This document shows, in pieces, positions 11,528 through 21,599 of a stretch of DNA of 64,000 nucleotides. Numbering within the stretch: the first letter of the stretch is position 1; the number at the start of each line of letters is the position of its first letter. The notes below the pieces were generated by a model, which had not been told where the DNA came from, ran no database searches, and saw only the letters and a list, made by a program, of their open reading frames with translations. The DNA comes from Eleusine coracana subsp. coracana (lineage: Eukaryota > Streptophyta > Magnoliopsida > Poales > Poaceae): assembly GCA_032690845.1 (NCBI GenBank), contig CM064426.1, positions 75,814,403 through 75,878,402 on the forward strand, written 5' to 3'. The position numbers and the translations under genes were made by a program.

Positions 11528-12103
11528 TTACTTCACCAATTCGTCCGTAGATTTGGTCTTCTTGAGGAGCTTGATGTCGCTGGCAAAGGCAGCTTCGCAG
11601 TTGATTTCGTCCAACTCCAAGGCTTGGTAATGTTGACCTTTACAGAGCACTAGCATGAAGAGGCCAGCGAGCACGACTATCGTTGTCATGGCCCACACAA
11701 TCACTGCCAGCGCCGGCGGCATCAGCGCGGCCACGCGGTACGCGAACGCCAAGCTGAGGACGGTGGTCAGGACCCACACGGCGGCGTGCACCCGCCGCCG
11801 CTCACCGGCGGGAGAGTCCGGCGTGAGGCGCTCGGCGCGGCGGAAGCACAGGAGCAGGGCACCGAGTACGGCGTACGAGCCGGCGACGAAGACCAGGTCC
11901 CTCGGGTCGTGGCGCACCCGGTACACAGTGTGGAGGAAGGTGTAGGCCACAAAAGCGAGCAACGCCAGGTGGAGCCACGAGCTGCACGTGGACCCAAACA
12001 GCGTGCAGGGAGTCCTCTGGTCAGCTGGCTCCGGCGGCACTGATACTAAGAGGGGATTGGCGCTGGACGCCGGAGCGGCTACAATGTTGATTCTGTTATC
12101 CAT
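11528..12103 (-). CDS. Small multi-pass membrane protein, DUF6490-like (paralogue 2)
   Basis: The protein is 191 residues when started at MDNRINIV. A longer frame opens at 12238, but that ATG lies upstream of a TATA run at 12211-12221, so the internal ATG at 12103 is preferred. It shares with its neighbours four hydrophobic stretches, the loop RRAERLTPDSPAGERRR, the AVWVLTTVLSLAFAYRVAALMP segment, and a charged tail ending KKTKSTDELVK. The tail differs from paralogues 1 and 3 (KIRP[ST][DE]E[IM]V), which makes this the most diverged copy. The N-terminal 60 residues are variable and contain the motif PPEPADQRT. Function is unknown; probably an integral membrane protein of a grass-specific family. 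Confidence 0.82.
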   Translation of the reverse strand: MDNRINIVAAPASSANPLLVSVPPEPADQRTPCTLFGSTCSSWLHLALLAFVAYTFLHTVYRVRHDPRDLVFVAGSYAVLGALLLCFRRAERLTPDSPAGERRRVHAAVWVLTTVLSLAFAYRVAALMPPALAVIVWAMTTIVVLAGLFMLVLCKGQHYQALELDEINCEAAFASDIKLLKKTKSTDELVK

Positions 12104-12210
12104 GGAGGAGTCGTGGAAAGGAGATATCGTGGAGCTGAGAAGAGCCGCGCCTGTGACTGTGTGGTCTCCGGAATTCCGTGGTCTCCTCTGTCCCGCGCAA
12201 CGGTAATCAG

Positions 12211-12221
12211 ATATATATATA
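12211..12221 (-). promoter_or_regulatory. TATA-like run of DUF6490-like paralogue 2
   Basis: A (TA)n run stands 108 bp upstream of the chosen ATG (12103), at a plausible distance for a core promoter and short leader. It directly abuts one arm of an 18-bp inverted repeat (12221-12238). Confidence 0.5.
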
Positions 12222-12322
12222 CGCGTTCCGGTAGCCATGTCAGTTTGAGATCAATCATTGACGCGGTAATTCATAAGTCGGTCCACTCTAACTATTCCAC
12301 ACGCATGGCTACCGGAACGCGT
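12221..12322. repeat. Perfect 18-bp inverted repeat with 66-bp spacer
   Basis: ACGCGTTCCGGTAGCCAT at 12221-12238 is exactly complementary to ATGGCTACCGGAACGCGT at 12305-12322. The repeat sits just upstream of the TATA run of the minus-strand gene. It could be a very small transposon footprint, a hairpin, or paired regulatory sites. Confidence 0.8.
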
Positions 12323-12369
12323 CATAGACTGGTGGACGTCACCAACATATAATTACAATCAAATTTCTT

Positions 12370-13030
12370 ATTAACTACTCACTCCGTCATAAAATATAAG
12401 CATTTCAGTTTAGAAGAGAGAGTGATTAATTTATACTAAAGTTTTCTAATTAACAATTTCAGTGCATATTAAGAAATCAGTTTTCACATCTATTTTTAGG
12501 GTTCCGAACATTGGTCGTTGGAACCTCTCGACTTTGTTGCAACAGCCAAAGTCCATGTTTGTTTCCGCTTACAAACGGTTTATCAATGCAAAAAAGTGAA
12601 AATCCCACCTAAATGTACGTTTACTCAAAAATACTATGAACCAAAAAAAAACCTATGTGAAACCTAATTTTCTTTTTTTACCCACGGCCTTGACCCCGCT
12701 TACGAGCTTAGCGAGGAAATTTCCCTCCCTTACCCCCACCCCTCCTGTACTCTCGTCTCGAGCCAGCTCTGGCGCTGCCTTCGCCCCCCTCTCTCTCTCT
12801 CTCTCTTTCTTTCTCCTAGTATCGTCACCGCTCCCCACAAGCACCACCACCATCGCTCCCTCTCCAGCGCACCCTCGCCAGCCTCGTTGTTGACGCTACC
12901 TCCCTCTCCCAGAGCCACTCACTCCCTCTTCCAGTGTCACCACTGTCACCACTCCCTTCCTCTCGCAACGCCTTTGCCCTCATATCTAACTCTGAGGTCT
13001 CCCTCGGGATTGCCATCATCTCGTGCTTAG
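12370..13030. other. Intergenic DNA with pyrimidine-rich tract
   Basis: A MITE-like start (ACTCCGTCATAAAATATAAG) is visible at about 12381. A strongly C/T-rich stretch with a (CT)n run near 12790-12810 extends to 13020 and produces spurious open frames on both strands. No gene is supported. Confidence 0.4.
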
Positions 13031-15090
13031 GGGCAGTCCTCTCTTCTAGATATGGTGCTTAGATTATAGAAAATTGATCTTTTGGTAAATTTGAGATCTT
13101 AATATAATATGCACTAAACAATATTTGAGTTATTAATGGTTTATAAATATTTAGGTCATTTTATCAATCAGGACAGACAACTTAATAAAAATAATCAGAA
13201 TGTTAAAAGTCCAACTTATTCAAAAAACGGATGCTCAACACAACGGTTTAATAAAAAATCATGCTTCTCAGATAAAGGAGAGTTCCAAAAAAACGAAAAC
13301 AAACAGGGCCCAAAATGCTGCTCTGCTACTCCATCTCCGTGGTTTGCTTATCTTTGTCACTCATTACAAGAAGCGATGACAACCCATGACAAATAGCGAT
13401 CGAGTAGCGTGTGGACCCGCTCAACAGGACCAACATGGCTCACTTGTACAGCAGACTTTTGTTTAGGCTACTTGTACAGTAGACTTGACGTCCTTCAAAA
13501 TAAGAGAAACCTTTAAGTGGCAATCGTTCGCGTAATTTCGCCTCGTTCACCTAGCAATATCATTGCGTGAGTACAACACCATCGAGCCCGCGTGCAAATA
13601 TAGGGCCAGTGGGCCGCCGTGTGTTGGTCTTGAAAGGAGGAAGAGGGCAACTGAAATAGAGTGGAGATTTCGTGCCTTCAAGAAACTATCAAAGTTTAAT
13701 AAAAATGAACTCAAAGGATATGTTTGGGGCTTGGGATCATTCAGGAGGTAGATTCGCGCGGAGTTAAAAAAGGGGGGACTTGAGATGCGATATATTCTGA
13801 GGAATTCTTTTCAAAGACTACAATTGAAAATAGGAAAGATAATTTCCGGTGGGAAATAATCAACATCGACTGCACCCGCCGCACCGCCTCCGCGCTCACG
13901 CCATTCGCCGTGTTCGTACTTGCTCTTAACGTGCCATAGGGTTTTGAAAGAATCTTGCGAGCGCTAGGAGAAGGCGGCGATGGCGCTATGTTCTGTGTTG
14001 GGCGAACGATTGATCTCGGACAAGCGAACTAGCTGACAAAATTGATCCGCAACGTTCGATGGCAACTCGGTGTAAAGAATGGCATTGCAACAACAGGGAG
14101 AAAAAGGAAAATCAAGGAAACAAATTGTGGAAATAATGCATAGAAATATGGGAAAGCCTGACATAAGTACAGTGGCCCAGTAAGTCCTTATTTAGGTGAA
14201 AAATGTCTACGTTCCCAGGATGAAATGAACTATGTAGAGCAAATTCCTTCTACGCCATTAAAACTTATAGCAATCCCTTATGAACCAGTATTTTAAAATT
14301 CCAATCCCCTATGTGCCACTTTTGTAATTTTATCTATTCAATAGTTATTAAATTATTATACAAAAAAAAATAATCTGCCCTCGAGATGAAATTTAGAAAA
14401 TTTCAGAAATATTATTTATAAAATTATGGATGAATTCTCATATGGATAAAATAAAATTTTGTTTTTTTACTACAATGTTGTTATTAAAAATATACCAAAA
14501 ATTAAAATAACAACATATTTTTTATTACGATATAACCAACAAAAAATGTAGATAATTTGTTAGATTTCATCTTAAGGATATATTTGTCTTTTCTATCATT
14601 ATTTAGCAATAATCTAATAGGTAAATATCAAAAATGGCATATAGAGGATGTAAAATTTAAAATAATAACATAGAAGGAAAGTTATAATTTAGGATGGTTC
14701 ATAAAGGGATGGTATAATTTTTTATGGCATATAAGATATTTGCTCATATGTGAAACGTAAACAGTGTAATGTTTTCCTCGAGGGCCTGCAATCCAAATTT
14801 AATGGCTTTAATCCTACTATGAATAGAGGATGCGTGGGATTAGATAAAGGGCTAAGATTTAGGTGGGTAGATTAGCTCAGGATAATATATTTTTCTCATG
14901 ATGTTTAGTTCTTATAGTAGAGATGAGAAATATGAACAATATTAACTATATTTCAATGTGTGAGTAGTTCTTTAGAAATAATATTATTTTTTTATAAAAA
15001 TAATTAATAATTCAAAAAAATTAGAATATGTTAAGAAGTATGATAACGTGTAAGGTATGTTCAAATTAGTAGAAAGGATAAAAAGGTCAT
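13031..15090. other. Intergenic, mostly AT-rich; no gene seen
   Basis: Includes an AT-rich block (14340-14760) without coding frames and a short GC-rich fragment at 13860-13950. The latter could be a relic of a gene exon but has no recognisable peptide. Small open frames (13136-13396, 13563-13751, 13964-14164) show no domains. Confidence 0.4.
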
Positions 15091-15173
15091 TTAAAAATTC
15101 TCTCTCTTGTTCATATAAGATAATCAATATTTTAATAACTTAAATTCTCTCTCTTGTTCATATAAGATAAAAT
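15091..15173. repeat. Tandem duplication of a 29-bp segment
   Basis: TCTCTCTCTTGTTCATATAA plus GATAA occurs at about 15099 and again at about 15147. This may be a local duplication, or the remains of a target duplication next to the SINE-like sequence that follows. Confidence 0.55.
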
Positions 15174-15180
15174 GAGCAAA

Positions 15181-15365
15181 CGGTGCCTTACTGTAGTGGT
15201 AAGGTGGCTTAGTAGCACCTCCTAGGTCTCGGGTTTAATTCCTAGTAGGAGCGAATTTTTCGGACTAGGTTAAAAAAATTCCCTCGTCTTTCGCCTAAGC
15301 CAAAGCATGTGTAAGACCCTGCCTGAAACCAATCGGTACGGGTGTTGCTCCCGATTAAAAACCAG
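15181..15365 (+). mobile_element. Possible tRNA-derived SINE or retroposon fragment
   Basis: A tRNA-like head is visible: an A-box-like TAGTGGTAAGG at 15194-15204 and a B-box-like GGGTTTAATTCC at 15231-15242. A body without coding capacity follows. The internal promoter arrangement resembles plant SINEs, but no poly-T or defined 3' end with target duplication was found. Confidence 0.4.
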
Positions 15366-15699
15366 TGAACTATAAAAAAGTTCTCACACAGGCTAAAAAA
15401 GGAGTCACCATGTCAGAAGGGGAGGGGGGTTGGGAATTTTCTAGAACCGTGTGAGAAGGTACTTTTTCTTAAAAAAAAAATACCGTTGGGGCGGTCTTAC
15501 CCCGGCAGATCTAGTTTTTTTTTAGTAACTTAAATATTTATTAACCAATTACCACACTTCAAATACAACATTGAAAGCATCTGCAGACGATGTTGTAAAA
15601 GTTGTACGCAATATTTGATTTAAAGATCCTGTAAATATTGATTTTAATGATTCGGGCTCTTGCATCGCAACAGATGTTGTAAAGGTATTTCATCGAACA

Positions 15700-16620
15700 C
15701 CATGACGGGAGGGGACTCCAACAACATTTTTGCCGTGCTGACGGGCAGGATGACGGTGGAGCTCGCAGTCGCAGGCTACAGCTAGAACAAGCATGGGGCG
15801 TGACGTTCGCGGTGCCCACCGGCGATGCCGGCTTCGTGGAAGGCTCAAAGCTCGGTCGTGTCCTTGAAGCAGCACCGGAAGCATCGTCAGCCCGTCCATG
15901 GAAGATCTCGCAGATCTCCAAGATGGCTTGATGAGTGGCAGAGGCGCGTTGCGGATCCAAGGCGCGCGAGCTCGTTTGCAGCTGGAGCAGGGGCTAGACT
16001 GCTAGAGGTTGTGGCCCGCAATCTCGAAGCAGAGGAACGCGTCGCCTGTGGTCACGCGAGCCGCGTTGCCATCGCCCCGCCTGCTCTTGCCGCCATTCAC
16101 GCCGCTTCCCGCCTCGCCCCGGCGTTGCTGGTGCTGCATGCCCGCGCGGTCCCGTCCGCGCCCGTCTGACGGTCTGAGCATCGCAGCTGCCCCGCCTTCT
16201 CCCGAAGCCATCAGCGCTGCCGCCGCCCCGCCCCGCCCCGCCCCGCCCCGCCCTTTGGTGAATGCAGCACCGCCACGGCCCGGCCGGCGCCGTATGCCCG
16301 CTAAATTGCAGAGACAGTATGGAATCGGAGGAGGACGAACCAGCCCGACGCAGAGAAGAGGCAGTCGGGAGGACGCCGCCCGCCACGCGCTGCGTCCGCG
16401 ACAAGGAGGAGGGGTGGTCGCGCTCGCGCTGGTCGGTGTTTCGTTTCCCGACCACCCGCCCCCTGGTCGGTATTTGGTTCTCCGACCACACCTAGGGCAC
16501 CTGAGAGCCGTCAGATGCAAAGGATGCGGCCACGATTGACGAACCGCGTCACTGTTCATGGGCCGCGCTGAGGCGAGACGGAGGCCCAGTAACCTCCCCT
16601 AAGGGCCCGCACGTGGCCAC
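15700..16620. other. GC-rich island with (CCCCG)n repeat, no gene assigned
   Basis: Base composition shifts sharply to GC. A CCCCG pentamer is repeated about five times near 16226-16256, and a 38-bp unit with GGTCGGT..CCGACCA occurs twice at about 16428-16490. Long open frames exist on both strands at once, as expected in stop-poor GC DNA, and none has a recognisable domain. It could be a CpG-island-like promoter relic or a transposon-captured gene end. Confidence 0.35.
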
Positions 16621-17324
16621 GGCCCACCTGCGCACGTAATACGTATACCTGTTGAAGTAGTGTGCTGTTTTGTATTTGCAAATTCTAAAGCATGATGAGG
16701 CTATTTTATAGCATCTGTTAGAGATGCTTGAGTGGTGTTCTAGAGAAAAATACAAAAAAAAAAGAAAAAGAGTAGTGTCCATGAGAAAATTTTGAATCAC
16801 TAACGACACTTTGTCTGCCAGATCGATCAAAGCCGACAGTTAGTTTGTCACCCGACAACAGCTTTGCTGACAGATGACGTGTTGCTGAATTCCTGAATAG
16901 TTCCTGATACTTTATTCATCCGTGGTTAATCGCTTTTGCCCACACATTACTGTCGTCAAAAGTGTGCAATGGTGTAGTGAATGTAACCTGCATAAAGTCC
17001 AAAATGCTTCCACGAGTTCTCCAATAGAACTGACAGAATTTGCAGTTGTATGCAACCGACGCCATGTTAGGCGCTGTTTCCACGCTCAAGAGAGCGCCTC
17101 TGCACATTTTAGTGTCAGTTCAAACAAACGACCAACGCTATTGGCCTAATTACAATCAGGTGAGCCGATCCGTGTGTCATGGTGTGTCACCGTTGTGACG
17201 TTCTGTTGCAGAGTTTGTGATAGATTGGTCGTAATAAGATATATCAAGGCTAGTACCATACGTTTTCAAAAAAAAAAAAAAAAAAAGGCTAGTATCATAC
17301 ACAAACACTCTCCGAAGAACGACA
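16621..17324. other. Intergenic, no gene seen
   Basis: Mixed sequence with an A-run of about 20 at 17266-17286. The last part before 17324 is probably 3' UTR of the minus-strand paralogue 3. Confidence 0.4.
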
Positions 17325-17885
17325 CTATACCATTTCTTCACTAGGCCTAATCTTCGTGGTGATGAGGGGCTTGCGGTCGCTATCGGCATCGCATTCGTCG
17401 TCTTCGTCCACATTACTTTGGTGCTGTTGGTACTTGCAGAGCACTACTAGCAAGTAGAAACCAAAGAGCACGACGAACGACGTCATGCACCAAACGAGGA
17501 CGACCAGTGCAGCCGGCATGAGCAGGGATACCCGGTACGCGAACGCGCAGCTCAGCACGGTGGACAGCGCCCACACGGCCGCCTGCAGCCGCCGCCTTTC
17601 CCCGGCGGGCGACGCCGGCGTGAGCTGCTCGGCGCGCCGGAGGAGGAGGAGCGCAATCAGGGCGGCGTAGGCGACAACGACGAACGCTGCGTCCCCTTGG
17701 TCGTGGCGCGCCTGCCAAGCTGTGACGGCGAAGCTGTACGTCACGGCGGCGAACGCGAGTGCACGGGTCAGATGGCCGAGGACGACCAGCGCGCCGAGGT
17801 GAGACGCCTGCTCCTGGTGGTCGGCTGCTGGCTCCGACGGTGACTGCGCGTGGGCATTGGCCGCAGCGGGGACGACAAGAGCCAT
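17325..17885 (-). CDS. Small multi-pass membrane protein, DUF6490-like (paralogue 3)
   Basis: The protein is 186 residues starting MALVVPAAANAHAQ. The hydrophobic layout matches paralogue 1: ALAFAAVTYSFAVTAW, FVVVAYAALIALLLL, then the loop RRAEQLTPASPAGERRR (the usual PDSP is PASP here), AVWALSTVLSCAFAYRVSLLMP, and VVLVWCMTSFVVLFGFYLLVVLC. The cytosolic-looking acidic tail ends KPLITTKIRPSEEMV, almost identical to paralogue 1. Paralogues 1 and 3 are clearly closer to each other than to paralogue 2. A TATA-like TTATACA is on the minus strand near 17970-17977. No intron is needed. Function is unknown; it is part of a same-strand array spanning 10.4 kb. Confidence 0.84.
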   Translation of the reverse strand: MALVVPAAANAHAQSPSEPAADHQEQASHLGALVVLGHLTRALAFAAVTYSFAVTAWQARHDQGDAAFVVVAYAALIALLLLRRAEQLTPASPAGERRRLQAAVWALSTVLSCAFAYRVSLLMPAALVVLVWCMTSFVVLFGFYLLVVLCKYQQHQSNVDEDDECDADSDRKPLITTKIRPSEEMV

Positions 17886-17975
17886 TCTTATCTGTCGGGA
17901 TGCAGGAGCAGGAGAAAGAAACTGTCACTTCTATTGAGCGATTGGGAGCTTCCGCTACGATAAGCTGCGGTGTAT

Positions 17976-18084
17976 AAGAATCGAGTCCGGGGCTCCAGTA
18001 GTGATGATTCCCCAGAGGTGCAGTAGTGATGATTCCCTAGAGGTCTCCGAACTTGAATTTATTAAGAATCGAGTCCGGGGCTCC
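17976..18084. repeat. Nested short direct repeats upstream of paralogue 3
   Basis: AAGAATCGAGTCCGGGGCTC occurs at 17976 and 18064. Between them a unit with AGTAGTGATGATTCCC and AGAGGT is repeated in tandem (17998 and 18023). This looks like a local duplication in the promoter-proximal region. Confidence 0.75.
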
Positions 18085-18089
18085 ACGCG

Positions 18090-20496
18090 TGCTTCTTTTG
18101 CCGAGATGTTTCGACCACGCGTTTTTCCTATTCCATTGCTGACCGTTGACGCGTTGGCTTGTGCCTGTATATTTTTATTTCACTATTACCAAGAGTGTTA
18201 TATCAGATTTACACTTTTGATTTGACAGACAAAATTATTTTTTTAATATATAATTTTATCTTATGATTTTATAGAGAAGACATATCATTAAATTATTGTA
18301 TTGTGATTGGTCCTAATAAGTTTGGATGAAATTTTTTTTACTCTCAATAGAAGTTTCATACATATGAAACTGTGTCAAACGAGTTTCATTCTAACAAAAC
18401 TCATTTCATCTCTTTCATTTTAATTACTTTGCCATATAATTGTTTTAGCTGATATAACATCTTATTTAATACTTATGAAATTTTCATTAAGACTAGCCTA
18501 ATACAACTTGCCACGGTCTTGATCCAGTTTGTGGTAACAATAATCCCATAGTATCCTCTTACTAAAAAACACGGCTCAATACTAAATCATCCATGAAAAC
18601 AATCATTGCGATGCCCATTGCCTGCCGTCTCTCAGCTTAGTAATCGATATGTCCACGGTTAACACACGGTCAACATAGTAAACCATGTCTCATGCTCCCT
18701 GGTCCGCAACCCCCAGCTTAAAAAAACTGCAATGGTTGCCACAAGAGATTCAGTGTAACGATGTTCTCAGAAAACAAAAGGCTGGAAAAGACAGGATTGA
18801 CTTGACTAAGACTTGCGGTCTGTCTAAAATTTCCTTGTTTTGTTGCGTACGATTACGCGTGTAAAATTCCTAGTGTAGTTCTCCGACCACCACGAAGTTC
18901 AACAACTTTGGGTGCTTCGGAATCTTCCCTCTGCGTTTTTTTATTTCTTGACGCCTAGTTTGCTCAGAAATTGACGTTTAAGGATCGTCCATGCGATTGC
19001 TTTCATATTTTTAGTGCCTGACTTTGGGTGCTTCAAAATTTCTGAGAGCAATTTCAACAGTTTTCTAATAATTTATTCTTAATATGGAGCTAATGGGATA
19101 GACAAAAACTAATTTCTAGATATCCAGTAGTTCTCAATAACTCATCCTCAATAAGAAGACGTATACTTGTAAATATGCTTTCAAAATGTGAAAACAATTC
19201 AAACTCGAATACGTAAACATCATTCCACCTCTAACCTCCCCTTTTCTCTCCCGGCTCACGCTCCTCTGCCTCTTCGCTCCCTCCGCCGCGGACTAGAAGC
19301 TCGCCGCCCCGGCGAGGCGCCGACCGCCACCACCCCGCCCGCCCGCCCCATCCAAAAAGGCCCCATCTCCCACCGGCCTATGTCAGACAGGGGGCTTGGC
19401 GAGCTTTGAGAGTCTGCTTTGGGCACTGGTGCTCGCCGAACCGAGGCAGGTAGCGGCACTGGTGCTCACTAGCAGGAAGGAGCACGATGGCGAGCTCCCA
19501 ACCGGCACTGGTATCGAGCTCGGCCATGGCAAGGAGCTTGTCGTCCATGGCCATATCTACAAGCTTTCCGGCCGGTGGCGGAGCAAGGACATTTGATTTG
19601 GAGGTGGCGGCGGTGGTCTAGGGTACCAAAGTAGTCGGTGATGCCATTTTGTGGATTGGGGCGACCGGATACCACGATCTTCGGTGGGTGGCTGCGTCAG
19701 AGCCGGTGGTCTGGAGAGGAAGGAAATGTCCTCGCACGTGCAAAACTGCTAAATATTGGTGGGTCCTCGCTAATGGGAATGAATGGGAGATCCCCAGGAG
19801 ATGGAGAGCTATTTATTGTGGATAGAGAATTATTGGAGATAGGATTGAAAAACTGCTAAAGCAGTTTTTTGTCCCACATCTCCAATATGACAGTTTTTTT
19901 ACTATTGAGGATAGTAATGGAGACTCTCAGACACTCGATACCACGGCCGTGCCTGGCATTTGGCGTCGTCATCTGAGAAAAGCATGTCCAAAATGTATAC
20001 CCTGTACTCGCATACATCTACAGAGCCATCCTTTCACTGCACAAGTAAGCTCTCGAGCGCCACAACACGAGGATTAACGTCTGTGCTTCCCTTATTACAA
20101 GGTTCACAAAATCGCTACAGTAACAGTTTTGTTTCGTCAAAAACTGGTTGATAAACCGACAAAATCAATAAAATAAACAGTTTTTTTGCTATAACAAATA
20201 GGTTCGGTTTTATCAAAAAGACCATTCGATTTTGATAACCTAACCTCACCGTTTTTTGTGAAAATAGTCTGGTTTTCAACGATTTGTGAAAACATACTTG
20301 CTACCCGTTTGTGTTCCTATCTCCCCTTCTGCCACCATCGTTATTTCTTAGACCTTGTAAATTCCTTATAAGACATTCTTTTTTCAGACCCACATGAAGA
20401 ACCTGTCACTAAGGCTTTGGCTCTCTTGGTTTGAAAATCACCATAACTCCCTTTTATTCACCATGCAGTTCATTATCTGAAAATTGATCAATAGAC
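18090..20496. other. Intergenic DNA, no gene supported
   Basis: It is AT-rich from 18200 to 19180, where repeated GAAACT/AGTTTC words suggest an old MITE. A GC-rich insert at 19240-19720 follows, then a stretch ending near 19940. The GC-rich insert may be a gene piece carried by a transposon, because flanking AT-rich ends share GAGAGYAATTTC/GGAGACTCTC-like words, but the ends could not be proved. Open frames there lack domains. Confidence 0.35.
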
Positions 20497-20559
20497 CGGC
20501 TCAGGTTTTTAGACGGTTGGATACTTTATTGTATCATATTTTCTAGCCTTCAGAAATGT

Positions 20560-20712
20560 TTTAGGAGGTGGTTTGTTACTTTGTATTTTAATATATCTTT
20601 TATAAGATTATCTGTATATTAATTATAAGTTGTTAGATTTAAATTTGATGGCTCAAAACTATGATTCGAAGTTGTCCAAATTTTCAGTCAACTAAAAATT
20701 TATAAGTTACTT
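20560..20712. mobile_element. MITE-like repeat, third member of the 185-395 family
   Basis: It contains TGGCTCAAAACTATGATTCG and TTTTCAGTCAACTAAAAATT, closely matching the right ends of the copies near 0.3 kb and 1.8 kb. Confidence 0.45.
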
Positions 20713-20938
20713 CTTTTTATCTTATAAACTCTAAATCCACCGTGACAGCATGACCTTAATTACTAACGGAAATACTGTTCTGTTGCAATAAATTATAGAA
20801 AAAATATATATTCAAATATAAGTTACTTCTTTTTATCTTATAAATAAACTCTAACTCCACCATGACAGCATGACCTTAGTTACTAACGGAAATATTGTTC
20901 TGTTGCAATTAATTGTAGAAAAAAATATATATTCAAAT
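20697..20938. repeat. Tandem duplication, two units of about 120 bp
   Basis: The unit from ATAAGTTACTTCTTTTTATC through CCGTGACAGCATGACC to ATATATATTCAAAT is repeated head-to-tail with about 10 differences and a 4-bp insertion. No coding content. Confidence 0.8.
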
Positions 20939-21209
20939 AAAACTAACTACAAAAATGAAAATAAATTAGCACAATATTATCTCACCGTGAAGTAGTTAAC
21001 CGAAACGAGCACTACTACAATAAAATGCATGCGGAAAAGGTTCCATAGCGAGTGTTTCGATTTGCAAAACGGTCAATTGGATCTGTCAGATCCAAATCGG
21101 AACACGACGCCCCTCTAATCAAAATCAACATGAGCATCAGATCTTTTTTTTTTAAACCAGATGAGCATCAGATCTGGATCATCCACATCACGTCCTGTCC
21201 CGGTGGTAA

Positions 21210-21551
21210 GAGCAACTCTAATCCTTCACTTTTCCTATTATCTAAACATAAAAATCTATCATATAGAAAATGGGGATAAATTTTTTTTTATCAGTTTTTC
21301 TTTCTCATCTCCTTGGTTAGTTGATCACCTAAATCTATTCTATCATTCCTTTTATGGAGGGGATCACTTTCCCTCACCTAAATGGTAGACCCTACCCTTT
21401 TAGGTGATGGAATAGGTGAACTACTATAATATAATCACCTATAATTTAGAAATTGGGTTGGAGAGATTTTATAATTCAAAAATTGGGTTGGAGAGATTTC
21501 TTTTAATCTTTTTAGGTGATGGGATTATAATGAAAGGGTTTAGAGTTGCTC
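21210..21551. mobile_element. Tourist-like (PIF/Harbinger) MITE in the promoter of the L18a-like gene
   Basis: The terminal repeats GAGCAACTCTAA (left) and TTTAGAGTTGCTC (right) are inverted copies. The 342-bp element is flanked by TAA at 21207-21209 and 21552-21554. Inside, a 27-bp unit with AAATTGGGTTGGAGAGATTT is repeated at about 21450 and 21480. It ends within about 50 bp of the presumed transcribed region of the next gene. Confidence 0.85.
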
Positions 21552-21599
21552 TAACGTACCGGAACCAAAACGCGCCGGAAAAGGAAAGCAGGTCCCATC

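Noticed and set aside
12104..12238. N-terminal extension of DUF6490-like paralogue 2 from the ATG at 12238
   Set aside because: That ATG precedes the TATA run at 12211-12221, and the extension is not shared by the paralogues.
15994..16559. Overlapping 165-, 176- and 185-codon frames in the GC island
   Set aside because: Simultaneously open on both strands and low in complexity; no conserved motif, no splice or promoter support.
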